Assembly (NCBI GenBank): GCA_964388085.1
Contig: CAYLZW010000053.1
Coordinates: forward strand, 1 to 25,753
Source: CAYLZW01 sp964388085
GTDB lineage: Bacteria; Myxococcota; UBA727; CAYLZW01
Direction: 5' to 3'
DNA: 25,753 nucleotides
Below, in pieces: positions 7,158 to 14,566 of the stretch. The position numbers and the translations under genes are program-made. The notes under the pieces are model-generated. The model did not search any database, was not told the DNA's origin, and was given only the letters and a program-made list of their open reading frames with translations. Positions within the stretch are counted from its first letter, which is position 1. Every line of letters begins with the position of its first letter.

Positions 7158-8387
7158 TCACGGGCAGTCGGCGGGCAGCTCGACGCTGACGCTCGGCTCC
7201 GCGGCGAGCAGCGGCCGCACGTACAGGTACTCGAGGCGGCGCGCGCTGATGGAGGTGCCCACGCGCCAGATGACCATGCGAAACCGATCGATGACGTCGC
7301 TGGCGTTCAAGAACGGCAGCGTCGAGAGGCGCTCGGCGCCGTCCACGAAGATGTCGTAGCGATCGCTGGCGGGATCAACGCGCACGCTCAGCGCGTGCTC
7401 GCCGCTGACGACGCCAAGCTCGGCGTAGCCGCCGGGGCCGTCGGCGGCCAGCACCTCTTCCCCGCTGAGGGTCGCGCCCACGCCGGCCCAGACGAGGCTG
7501 ACGGCGGCGCCGTCGCGCGCGAAGTGCTCGGGGGTCGAGGGCGGCTCGATCATGCCGCTGCTGTCGCCGAGGTGCAGGTGCACGCGGTACTCGGACTCGT
7601 CGCCGCTGCGCAAGAAGTGGAAGCCGGTGACGAGCTCGAAGCGCGTCGTCAGCGGGGGCAGCGTCAGGTCGAGCAGCGGGCGGTTATAGAGGTTGTCGCC
7701 CCCGAGCACCTCGAGCCCGCCCGCGCGCACGCCGATGCCGGCGTAGGGGGCGCTCCAGGGCGGCTCGACGACGTCAGCGTCGGGGCGCTCGAAGAAGTCG
7801 GCCAGCGGGAAGACGCTGGCCTCGTTGTCGTCGGGCGGCGCGTCCGCGCGGCTCCTCAGCACGTAGGCGCTCGTGCTCTCCCCGGCGGCGAGCGGGGCCG
7901 CGAGCGCGAACCACAGCTCGCTGGCGTCCGTGTTCCAGGCAGACAGCGGCGAGAGCACGCGCGCGCGCGCGCTCTCCGCCGTGCCGTCGTCGTAGAACAG
8001 GTGCAGATCGGAGCCGTCGGGCGCGAAGCCGAGCGCCACCAGGGCCGCGTGATCGAGCGACACCTTGAGCGGGTGCGCGGCCGGCACGGGGACGCTGCCC
8101 GCCGTGACCACGAGGCGGGGGGCGCAGGTGGGCGCCGGCGGCTCTCCGCCGTCGAGCGGGCCCGCGTCGTCGCCGCCCGGTGGCTCGCCTGCGTCCGCGC
8201 GCGCGCCGCCGTCGAGGAGCGTGACGCCCCCGGCGACGCAGGTGCCGGCGCGACAGCGCTCTCCGAGCGCGCAGTTGTCGTCGACCTGACAGGGGACGGC
8301 GGACGCGAACAGATTACAGCCGGGCAGCGCCAGCGCGGCGCAGAGCACGAGCGTTGTCGCGTTCAAGGGGATGGAGGGCGCGCGCAT
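7158..8387 (-). CDS. Surface lipoprotein with four-Cys motif, DUF2341-like and concanavalin/LamG-like regions
   Basis: 409 residues from the ATG at 8387, which gives the signal peptide and lipobox LPGC (Cys24). Upstream in-frame codons would bury the signal. Directly after the lipid-attachment Cys is CQVDDNCALGERCRAGTC (Cys33, 39, 45, 50), a short disulfide-type repeat frequent in myxobacterial surface lipoproteins, then a Gly/Asp/Ala/Pro linker (DAGEPPGGDDAGPLDGG). Residues about 95-200 (PLKVSLDHAALVALGFAPDGSDLHLFYDDG) resemble DUF2341, and the rest (GGLEVLGGDNLYNRP, FELVTGFHFL, DIFVDGAERLSTLPF) looks like a concanavalin-type beta sandwich, usually glycan- or protein-binding. The family assignment is by pattern, not alignment. 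Transcription is toward the convergent lipoprotein gene. Confidence 0.83.
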   Translation of the reverse strand: MRAPSIPLNATTLVLCAALALPGCNLFASAVPCQVDDNCALGERCRAGTCVAGGVTLLDGGARADAGEPPGGDDAGPLDGGEPPAPTCAPRLVVTAGSVPVPAAHPLKVSLDHAALVALGFAPDGSDLHLFYDDGTAESARARVLSPLSAWNTDASELWFALAAPLAAGESTSAYVLRSRADAPPDDNEASVFPLADFFERPDADVVEPPWSAPYAGIGVRAGGLEVLGGDNLYNRPLLDLTLPPLTTRFELVTGFHFLRSGDESEYRVHLHLGDSSGMIEPPSTPEHFARDGAAVSLVWAGVGATLSGEEVLAADGPGGYAELGVVSGEHALSVRVDPASDRYDIFVDGAERLSTLPFLNASDVIDRFRMVIWRVGTSISARRLEYLYVRPLLAAEPSVSVELPADCP

Positions 8388-8522
8388 GGCGTCGAGCATG
8401 GCATGGAGGCGCGGGCACCGCTGCCGGCGAGGCAGGCGGACCGCGCACCGATCAGCTGGGTCGCGAAGGGCGAGCGGTTCGGTGCTCGGGGAGCGGAGCA
8501 ACCGTGGATGGGGTGAAGTCCT

Positions 8523-9152
8523 CTAGAAGGAGGAGTTCGGCTGGGTCAGGAACTCGCGCTCGGCCGCCGTGCTCTCGCGGCCGAGGATCTCGTTTCGGTG
8601 CGGAAAGCGGCCGAAGCGCTCGACGATGTCCTCGTGCAGCCGGGCGAAGTGTAGGGCCTGGGCGATCATCTTGCCGAGCGGCGCCTCGCGCTGATCGTCG
8701 GGCAGGCCGGCCAGAAGCTCCGTGAAGCGGCGCACGCACTCGCGCTGGTCGGCCAGCACCTCGCTGTGCATGAGCGGCATGTAGAGGAACATTCGCTCGA
8801 CGACGCCCAGCGCTGGCTCGACCTGACCGGCGAGCGCGTCCTTGACGAGAGCGAGCGCGATGTCGTCGCCCGCGTACATGCGCGCGGTGTCGCGGTAGGC
8901 GTTGCGCGAGAGCTGGTCGAGCAGGATGATGTGCGCGAGCCGCTGCCGCGGGGAGGCGCTCTGCTCCTCGAGCCGCCGCTGCTCGGCGTCCTCGAGCAGC
9001 GCGCCGAAGCGCCGCCTGATCTCCTCGTCGAAGGCCGCGTCCTTCAAGAACCAGCGCGGCGCCGCCTGCTCATCGAACGCGTACGCGCCTTCGAGCGCAC
9101 CGAGCCAGAAGCCGAGGATCTCTCGCGCCGTGTCGTCATCGAGCTTCGTCAT
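8523..9152 (-). CDS. DUF924 family protein (TPR-like fold), function unknown
   Basis: 209 residues, about the usual DUF924 length (180-210). Family signatures seen: EILGFWLGAL near the N-terminus, RWFLKDAAFDEEIRRRFG (about 34-51), the conserved ILLDQLSRNAYRDTARMYAGDDIAL block (about 76-100), MFLYMPLMHSE (about 122-132), FARLHEDIVERFGRFPHRN and a Glu/Phe tail. Members are all-helical and cytosolic, with no established biochemical role, although they are widespread in proteobacteria. The start has GGAGGG at good spacing. It stops 135 bases before the lipoprotein start downstream; that gap shows a 7-base inverted repeat with a long loop (8445-8485) and nothing else I trust. Confidence 0.93.
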   Translation of the reverse strand: MTKLDDDTAREILGFWLGALEGAYAFDEQAAPRWFLKDAAFDEEIRRRFGALLEDAEQRRLEEQSASPRQRLAHIILLDQLSRNAYRDTARMYAGDDIALALVKDALAGQVEPALGVVERMFLYMPLMHSEVLADQRECVRRFTELLAGLPDDQREAPLGKMIAQALHFARLHEDIVERFGRFPHRNEILGRESTAAEREFLTQPNSSF

Positions 9153-9192
9153 GGGCCCTCCGGCGCGCCTCGCGTGGCGTGCGGAGGAGAGC

Positions 9193-10341
9193 CTACCCGC
9201 GCGCGTCGTCCCAGTGGGGATAGTCCGCCTCGAGCTTGCGCAGGCCGAAGTGGAGCTCGATCCAGCTGACGAGCTCGGGCGTCAGGCTGAGATCGCGCGG
9301 CTGCTCGGCGCCGGAGAGGTCGAAGGTGCGCGCGCTGCCGTCGGGCGCGCGCAAGGTCAGCGTGCGCGGCAGGTTCACCGCGCTGCAGTCGACGGCGTAG
9401 CCGCCGTAGTGGTTCGAGCGCTGCGCGCCGGCCCTCGTCGCGTAGACGACGTTGTACGCCTCCGCCATCTTGCGCGCCGCGGCCGTCGTCGCGCGCCAGC
9501 CGTCGGGATGGCGCCAGCGGATGGGCACCTCGAGCCCCCACTTGGCGTTGAGCTTCTCGAGCGTGCGCGTGCGCGCCTTGACCTGCGCCGGGCTCTTCGC
9601 GCCGCTCAACCAATAGGCTCCCCACATGAGGTAGCCGCGCTCCTTCGGCCGCACCGTCGAGTCGACGCTGACCTCCGCGCCCTGCGCGCGCAGCTGCTCG
9701 ACGAGCAGCTCCACGCGGGCGTGCAGGTCGTCCTCGGGCCGCGCCTTCTTGAGCGCGATGAGGAGCTGCTGCTCGTCCTCGGGGTTCGCGTAGCGCATGG
9801 TCCACTCGGGGCCGAGCAGCGCGCCGTCGTCGGGGACCGGGTACTCGGTCGGCGGCGCCGGCGGATCCACGGGCATCTGCCCCGGGCGCTTCGCGTACAC
9901 GCGCGGGCGCTTCTTGAACACGTCGTCGGGGTGCACGAACACGCCGTAGCGGCGCGCGCGATCCGGCGTCAGCACGATGGGCGCGCCACGCTGGCCGCGC
10001 GCGCCGGCCGCGAGCACGTCGTCGAGGAAGTAGAGGAAGTCCGCGACGTCGAGCGGGCGCCCCATGGCCTCGCGCGCGGCCCTTACGAGCGGCTCATCCG
10101 CGGGCGTCGCCGCCAGCTTGCTCAGGAAGGCGCCGTCGACGAGCACGCCCGCCACGTCGAGGGTCCAGTCGCCGAGCAGCTCCCCGGCCCTGGCCAGCGT
10201 CTCGCGCTCGCTGCCCGTCGCCGGCGCGGGCAGCACGTCGAAGCTGCGGTTGATGTCGAGCGCGCCGATGGGCCCGACGCTCGCTGACGCCGCCGAGAGC
10301 GACAGCGCGAGCACACAAAGTCCTACCGACGTCCCTGCCAT
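9193..10341 (-). CDS. Exported M15-like zinc peptidase candidate (D-Ala-D-Ala/L,D-carboxypeptidase fold)
   Basis: 382 residues from the ATG at 10341, which opens a signal peptide (MAGTSVGLCVLALSLSAASA). The C-terminal third contains SNHYGGYAVD (Ser309, His311, Asp318), an exact SxHxxGxAxD match to the zinc-binding motif of M15 peptidases, and DYPHW with His376, the usual third ligand near the C-terminus. STVRPKERGYLMWGAYW (about 228-244) corresponds to the substrate-side Arg/Gly region of that fold. M15 enzymes trim peptidoglycan stem peptides in the periplasm. The roughly 200-residue N-terminal part is unfamiliar; it contains a Pro-rich linker (PVDPPAPPTEYPVP). A partly conserved catalytic set means activity is likely but not certain. 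A GTG 69 bases upstream would hide the signal peptide, so I reject it. Confidence 0.8.
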   Translation of the reverse strand: MAGTSVGLCVLALSLSAASASVGPIGALDINRSFDVLPAPATGSERETLARAGELLGDWTLDVAGVLVDGAFLSKLAATPADEPLVRAAREAMGRPLDVADFLYFLDDVLAAGARGQRGAPIVLTPDRARRYGVFVHPDDVFKKRPRVYAKRPGQMPVDPPAPPTEYPVPDDGALLGPEWTMRYANPEDEQQLLIALKKARPEDDLHARVELLVEQLRAQGAEVSVDSTVRPKERGYLMWGAYWLSGAKSPAQVKARTRTLEKLNAKWGLEVPIRWRHPDGWRATTAAARKMAEAYNVVYATRAGAQRSNHYGGYAVDCSAVNLPRTLTLRAPDGSARTFDLSGAEQPRDLSLTPELVSWIELHFGLRKLEADYPHWDDARG

Positions 10342-10348
10342 GTGCTCT

Positions 10349-10377
10349 ATGGAACCTCGTGGAGCCAGCGGGGTCAA
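10349..10377 (-). promoter_or_regulatory. Candidate promoter for the M15-like gene, possibly leaderless
   Basis: On the minus strand TTGACC (10377-10372) is followed after 17 bases by TTCCAT (10354-10349), and the ATG follows 7 bases later. The -35 box is close to consensus; the -10 box is poor (3 of 6). If used, transcription would begin at about the start codon, which would explain the absence of a Shine-Dalgarno there. Confidence 0.25.
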
Positions 10378-10594
10378 AATTTCCACCGCCGCTGTTCGAG
10401 CCCGAGTCACCCGGCAAACACAGCGCGGTGCGGCTGCTATTCCCGCGGCTCGGCCTTGCCCGAGCCCTGCTCTCGCCGGCCTTTAGGCCCGTACGCGTCG
10501 CTGACGCCGCGAAGCGGGCGCTGCTCGGTCGCGCCTGCTCGACCGACCTCTCGCTTTGCCCGCGTTTTTGCGCTCTGTCTGCCAAAGAGGGCCC

Positions 10595-10618
10595 GCGAGA
10601 GCACCGATCCGCTCGCGC
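10595..10618 (-). terminator. Candidate terminator hairpin after the EEP-family gene
   Basis: GCGAGAGC (10595-10602) pairs with GCTCGCGC (10611-10618) with one mismatch around an 8-base loop, 22 bases beyond the stop codon at 10641 in the direction of transcription. The minus strand then reads GGGCCCTCTTTGG, only a short T-rich patch. Position favours a terminator, sequence only weakly. Confidence 0.35.
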
Positions 10619-10640
10619 CAAGGGCAAGCTCGTCGGTGCG

Positions 10641-11390
10641 CTACGGCAGCGAGACCTCGAGCACGAGCGGCAGGTGGTCCGACGCCCTGCGCAGCGCCTC
10701 GTCGTCGAGCACGTCGACCGAGGGCACCTCGATGCCCGGCGTGTGCAGCGCGTAGTTCAGGCGCAGCAGCAGCTCGCCGTCGCCCTCGCGCGCCGGGTAG
10801 TGCGAGGTGCCGAGGGTGCTGACCTCTCCGGCGTCGACGAAGCCGGCCATGATGAGCCGGTCCACCGGCGACGGCTCGTGCGATGACAAGAAGCAGTCGG
10901 CGAGGTCGTCCGGTAGCGCGGCGTCGAGCGCGGCGGTGCGCTCCTCGCGACGCACGGCGTTGAAGTCGCCGAGCACGAGGGTGCGCGACTTCGGCACCAC
11001 GTGCGCCAACGCCGCTCCCTCGAGCGCCCCTTGCAAGAAGGTGCGCGGCGAGAGGTGGGCGCTGACGACCGTGAGGTCGCGGGTCTCGACGGCGAACGCG
11101 CCGTATTGCGTCGCGGTGCTCTCGAGCAGCGGTCGCGCCGACGACAGCGGCGTGCGCGAGAGCACGCCGTGGTGTGCGCCGGCCTCCACCTCGAACAGCT
11201 CCACGTACGGCAGGTCGGCCTCCTCACCGAGCTCTTGCAAGAGGTCGAGCGTCCAGCCGGTGAGCTCCTGCAGCACGACGATGTCCGGACGCTCTTGCAA
11301 GAGCAGGTCGAGCAGGAGCTCGTGCAGCTCCTCGTCGCCCTCCGTGCCGAGGCGGAGGCCCTCTCGGACATGCCACGTCAACACCTTCAC
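10641..11390 (-). CDS. Endonuclease/exonuclease/phosphatase (EEP) fold protein with altered active-site positions
   Basis: 249 residues, a single EEP domain like DNase I, exonuclease III and phosphodiesterases. Recognisable blocks: LTWHVREG (5-11), DIVVLQEL with Glu42, VSAHLSP with His112, VLGDFNA with Asp142 and Asn144, and SDHLPLVLEV with Asp238 and His239 near the end. Two positions are unusual: the first motif has His7 where the family normally has a metal-site Asn (TWNV), and RLNYAL has Asn212 where RIDYIF-type Asp is common. The catalytic pair Glu42 and His239 is intact, so the protein may be active with altered metal or substrate handling. No signal peptide. The start is GTG, supported by GAGGAG seven or so bases upstream. 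It lies 48 bases after the NmrA-like gene. Confidence 0.87.
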   Translation of the reverse strand: MKVLTWHVREGLRLGTEGDEELHELLLDLLLQERPDIVVLQELTGWTLDLLQELGEEADLPYVELFEVEAGAHHGVLSRTPLSSARPLLESTATQYGAFAVETRDLTVVSAHLSPRTFLQGALEGAALAHVVPKSRTLVLGDFNAVRREERTAALDAALPDDLADCFLSSHEPSPVDRLIMAGFVDAGEVSTLGTSHYPAREGDGELLLRLNYALHTPGIEVPSVDVLDDEALRRASDHLPLVLEVSLP

Positions 11391-11438
11391 GGGAGGCTCC
11401 TCGCGCTCGAGGCTGTGCGCGTTCGTGACGACAACGTC

Positions 11439-12353
11439 TCAGGCGGAGGCCTCGCGGCCGGCGTTCGGCCGTGGCTTGCCGGGCCGTTGCAAAAGGCTCC
11501 AGTCCTGCTCGCGCGCCCAGTCCGCGAGGCTGTGGAAGCGCACCTCGGGAAAGCGCTGGTGCAGCGCCGGGATGTCGACGCGGTAGCCGTGCTCCGTCAA
11601 GAAGCGCAGCATGCGCTGGTAGGCCTCGCCCTTGTCCGCGCCGGCCTCCTCGGCCGACTGCGTCGAGTAGCTGAGGTCCGCGCCCGCGACGTCCGAGAGG
11701 ATGCGCGCGGCCTCGGCGCCGGTGATCGCGTGCGACGCCACCTCGATGCGCTCGCCGAGATAGGTGTCGCGCTGCTCGAGGATCTCCGCCGTCACGTGCG
11801 CGAGATCGACGAGGGCCACCTGCTGCAGCGGGACGTCCTCGGGGATGCCCCAGGTGAAGTGGCCGCGCCGCAGCGACGGCTGCCCCCAGAGGTTCTCGAC
11901 GAAAGACACGGGCGCCACGATGGTGAACGGCAGCCCTCGTCGTTTGAGGTCCACTTCGAGCTGATGCTTGCTCTCGAAGTAAGCGATGCCGGTGTTCTGG
12001 TCGGCGCTCGCCACCGACGAATAGACGACGTGCGCGCTGCCGACGTCACCCGCGGCGTCGAAGATGTCCATCACCTCCTCGACCTCGGTGCGCGGGCCTC
12101 CCTCGTAGGGCGTGCCCATGGCGAACACCGCGTCCGCGCCCTCCATGGCGCGCTTTAGCGACGGGATGTCCTCGAAGTCACCCTGCACGAGCTCGGCGCC
12201 GAGCGCCTGCACGCGCCGGGCGCCCTCGGAGGTCGGGAAGCGCGTGAAGGCGCGCACGCGATGGCCACGCTCGATGAGCACCCGCGAGAGCGTCCCGCCC
12301 TGGTGGCCGGTGGCGCCGGTGACGACGATGGTGCGCTTCATCTTCTCTGCCAT
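11439..12353 (-). CDS. NmrA-like / atypical short-chain NAD(P)-binding reductase
   Basis: 304 residues from the ATG at 12353, which has GGAG upstream. A Rossmann fold begins at once: IVVTGATGHQGGTLSR (about 9-24) carries the GxxGxxG dinucleotide-binding motif, followed by HRVRAFTR with an Arg that favours NADP(H), and the acidic turn QGDFED. VVYSSVASAD and YFESKHQLE (a YxxxK pair) fit the SDR core. PFTIVAPVSFVENLW and the C-terminal GERIEVASHAITGAEAARIL are typical of NmrA/HSCARG and quinone-reductase-like members. These act as redox sensors or reduce small carbonyl or quinone substrates; which applies here cannot be told. The open frame continues 63 codons upstream, but that part is Arg/Gly-rich and unrelated. 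The 246 bases between it and the histidine kinase stop hold nothing but a 14-base tandem repeat at the far edge. Confidence 0.9.
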   Translation of the reverse strand: MAEKMKRTIVVTGATGHQGGTLSRVLIERGHRVRAFTRFPTSEGARRVQALGAELVQGDFEDIPSLKRAMEGADAVFAMGTPYEGGPRTEVEEVMDIFDAAGDVGSAHVVYSSVASADQNTGIAYFESKHQLEVDLKRRGLPFTIVAPVSFVENLWGQPSLRRGHFTWGIPEDVPLQQVALVDLAHVTAEILEQRDTYLGERIEVASHAITGAEAARILSDVAGADLSYSTQSAEEAGADKGEAYQRMLRFLTEHGYRVDIPALHQRFPEVRFHSLADWAREQDWSLLQRPGKPRPNAGREASA

Positions 12354-12579
12354 GCTTGACTCCGCTCGAGGCCGCGGCACCACGCCGCCCGGCGCGCCGA
12401 GGGCACGCCTTGCGACTGTGTTGCAGATCGCGCGCCACGGGCGGGCCGCTGCAGGCGACCGTCCGCCTCGACCTCCCGACGACGACGGTGGCGTTCCGCC
12501 ACGATCTCGCCCGCGAGGGGCAACTCGCCGCCCGCTCAGCATGGCCGCGCGGCGCAGGAGCGGGGCGCTCGCTTCCTCT

Positions 12580-12614
12580 CGGCGCCTACGCTCCGGCGCC
12601 TACTCTCCGGCGCC
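12580..12614. repeat. 14-base tandem repeat spanning the histidine kinase stop codon
   Basis: Two and a half copies of CGGCGCCTACKCTC (K is G or T): 12580-12593, 12594-12607 and 12608-12614. Each full unit contains the self-complementary hexamer GGCGCC and the triplet CTA, which reads TAG on the minus strand; the second CTA (12600-12602) is the kinase stop. Adjacent GGCGCC hexamers can pair as a hairpin with an 8-base loop, so the array could double as a transcription end. Probably a replication-slippage duplication of the gene's 3' end. Confidence 0.6.
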
Positions 12615-14453
12615 GAGCGACGCCTCCGTCGGCTCCGGGGGCTCGTGCGCGCGCGCCGGTGACGCGTGCTCGTGCAGCAGCACGCGCAACGCCTCGAGGG
12701 TGAGCGGCTTGTTCAGCACCGCGTTCATGCCCACCTCGAGGCAGCGCTCGAGCGAGCGCGGCTCGGTGTTCGCCGTGATGGCGATGATGAGCGTCTCGTT
12801 CGCCGGCGCGGACATGGCGCGGATGGCGGCGGTCGCCTGGTAGCCGTCGAGCTCCGGCATCTGACAGTCCATGAGCACGAGGTCGAAGCGTTGTTGCTCG
12901 AGCCGCCGCAGGGCCTCGCGGCCGGTGGTCGCCGCGCTGTGCTCGACGCCGAGCTGCCCGAGCATCAGGCAGGCGACGCGCAAGCTCACGGGGTCGTCCT
13001 CGACCACGAGCGCGCGCAGGCCTGCCACCGCCAAGGTCACCCGCGGCCTCCGTACCGGGGGCGCCGCGGCCTCCGCCGGCGCGGCAACGAGCGGCAAGCG
13101 CGCGGAGAAGACCGATCCCTCGCCGAGCGTGCTCGTCAGCGACAGCTCACCGCCCATGCGCTCGACGAGCTCGCTCGAGATGGCGAGGCCGAGCCCGGTG
13201 CCACCGACGTGCGCGACGCGCCCCTCCGTGGCGCGATGGAAGCGCTCGAAGACGTGACGCTGATCGTCCTCGGAGATGCCGACGCCGGTGTCGCTGACCT
13301 CGAGGAGTAGGCGATCCTCGGCCCCTGCGAGCTCGCGGCGCGCGCGCACCCGCACCTCGCCGCGCTCGGTGAATTTGATCGCGTTCGAGAGCAGGTTCAA
13401 GAGCAGCTGGCGCAAGCGTCCGACGTCGCCCAGCACGCGCGGCGGCAGCGCGTCGTCGACATCGGCCACGAGCGCGATGCCCTTGGCGGTCGCCACCGCG
13501 CGCAGCAGATCCACCGAGCCGCGCACCAACGCGCGCACGTTGTAGGGCCCCTCCACGAGCGTCAGCCGGCCGGCCTCGATGCGCGCGAGGTCGAGCAGAT
13601 CGTCGAGGATCGCGAGCAGCGCGCTGCTCGCGCTCTTCACGGTGCTGGCGTAGTCGCGTTGCTCCTCGTCGAGCTCGGTGCGCAGCAAGAGCTCCGACAT
13701 GCCGATGAGCCCGTTCATGGGCGTCCTGATCTCGTGGCTCACCGTCGCCACGAAGGCGCTCTTTGCCGCGTTCGCGCGCTCGGCCTCGTCCTTCGCGAGC
13801 TGCAGCTCACGGGCGCGGTGCTCGAGCAACGTGGTGCTGACGAGCGAGGTCCAATACTCGTGGTGCAGCCGGAAGATGGCGGGCACGTTCACGAGGCCGA
13901 AGATCGCCCCGAACAAGAACAGCACGGGGGCGCTCTGACTCTGGGCGTAGGCCACCAGCGTGAGCGAGGGCACCATGAGCGCGGCGCAGTACACGAGCGT
14001 CGAGCGCTGCAGGGCCGAATACGACAGCACCGTCGTCAGCGCGCCGAAGCCGATCAGCATGTGCATGACGTAGCTCAGCCAGGTGTCGCCGTAGAGCAGC
14101 TCGGTGACCCCGGCGAAGAAGCTCCACGACAGGGCCGCCGTCACGAAGGGCACCACGAACAAGAGCCAGCGCGCCTCGAGGCTACGCGTCAGCCGCCCGG
14201 CGCCGCGCAAGAGCACGACGCGCAAGGCGGTGAGCCCCACGATGGGGACGCAGAACGAATAGAAGACGTCGGGGTGCTGCTCCGGATAGGGGCTCACGAC
14301 GAGCAGCACGCCGCAGACGATGGCGTACATGAGCGCCGCCGGCGTGGCGCGCCTCTCGATGTGCAACAACGTCTGCTCGAGCAGCCGGCGGCGAGCGCTC
14401 TCAGCGAGGTCGCCGCTCCCCGCGACGCTCGGGATGGCCAGCTTGAAGCCCAT
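12600..14453 (-). CDS. Hybrid sensor histidine kinase: six-helix membrane sensor, HisKA, HATPase, receiver
   Basis: 617 residues. Six hydrophobic segments lie at about 40-55, 66-84, 96-115, 127-145, 150-170 and 176-196, with little extracytoplasmic loop, so the sensor probably reads the membrane or small molecules within it. A short helix (205-232) leads to the dimerisation domain with the phosphorylated His240 in SHEIRTPMNG. The ATPase domain has the N box LLLNLLSNAIKF (350-361), G1 DTGVGI (388-393) and G2 GGTGLGLAI (417-425). The receiver (about 480-596) has the acidic Glu485-Asp486-Asp487, phospho-acceptor Asp529 in LMDCQMPELDG, the Thr/Ala switch ITAN and Lys582 in NKPL. Every catalytic residue is present. 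No output domain or partner regulator is adjacent, so it likely hands phosphate to a histidine phosphotransferase elsewhere. No clear Shine-Dalgarno. It follows a strong terminator-like hairpin, so it is probably its own transcript. Confidence 0.94.
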   Translation of the reverse strand: MGFKLAIPSVAGSGDLAESARRRLLEQTLLHIERRATPAALMYAIVCGVLLVVSPYPEQHPDVFYSFCVPIVGLTALRVVLLRGAGRLTRSLEARWLLFVVPFVTAALSWSFFAGVTELLYGDTWLSYVMHMLIGFGALTTVLSYSALQRSTLVYCAALMVPSLTLVAYAQSQSAPVLFLFGAIFGLVNVPAIFRLHHEYWTSLVSTTLLEHRARELQLAKDEAERANAAKSAFVATVSHEIRTPMNGLIGMSELLLRTELDEEQRDYASTVKSASSALLAILDDLLDLARIEAGRLTLVEGPYNVRALVRGSVDLLRAVATAKGIALVADVDDALPPRVLGDVGRLRQLLLNLLSNAIKFTERGEVRVRARRELAGAEDRLLLEVSDTGVGISEDDQRHVFERFHRATEGRVAHVGGTGLGLAISSELVERMGGELSLTSTLGEGSVFSARLPLVAAPAEAAAPPVRRPRVTLAVAGLRALVVEDDPVSLRVACLMLGQLGVEHSAATTGREALRRLEQQRFDLVLMDCQMPELDGYQATAAIRAMSAPANETLIIAITANTEPRSLERCLEVGMNAVLNKPLTLEALRVLLHEHASPARAHEPPEPTEASLGAGE

Positions 14454-14494
14454 GGCAGAGCTGGACCATCGCAGATGACGAGACCTTACGCGAG

Positions 14495-14533
14495 CCGTCG
14501 AGCGCCCCGCTCAGCGGCGGGGGCGCTCGACGG
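14495..14533 (-). terminator. Strong hairpin, probable terminator after the BON-SRPBCC gene
   Basis: CCGTCGAGCGCCCC (14495-14508) and GGGGCGCTCGACGG (14520-14533) form a perfect 14-base stem with an 11-base loop, 34 bases beyond the stop of the minus-strand gene at 14567 and 42 bases before the histidine kinase start. It is by far the best stem I found in the window. There is no U run, so termination may be of the U-less kind, or the stem may protect a 3' end. Confidence 0.6.
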
Positions 14534-14566
14534 TCAGCGCCGCGCGCCTCGTTTCGGTCCAGCCCG

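Larger units (their letters stand above)
10342..10640. other. 299-base non-coding gap with two hairpins and a promoter-like site
   Basis: No convincing gene: the frames across it have Arg/Ser-rich, low-bias composition. It contains a perfect 7-base hairpin (GGCTCGG 10447-10453 with CCGAGCC 10460-10466, 6-base loop), a terminator-like hairpin near the end of the upstream gene (10595-10618) and a promoter-like pair of boxes next to the start of the M15-like gene. Its A/T content is visibly higher around 10376-10384 and 10560-10570 than in the genes on either side. Confidence 0.5.

Noticed and set aside
8445..8485. GCACCGA / TCGGTGC inverted repeat
   Set aside because: Seven-base stem with a 27-base loop and no further support; expected by chance in this composition.
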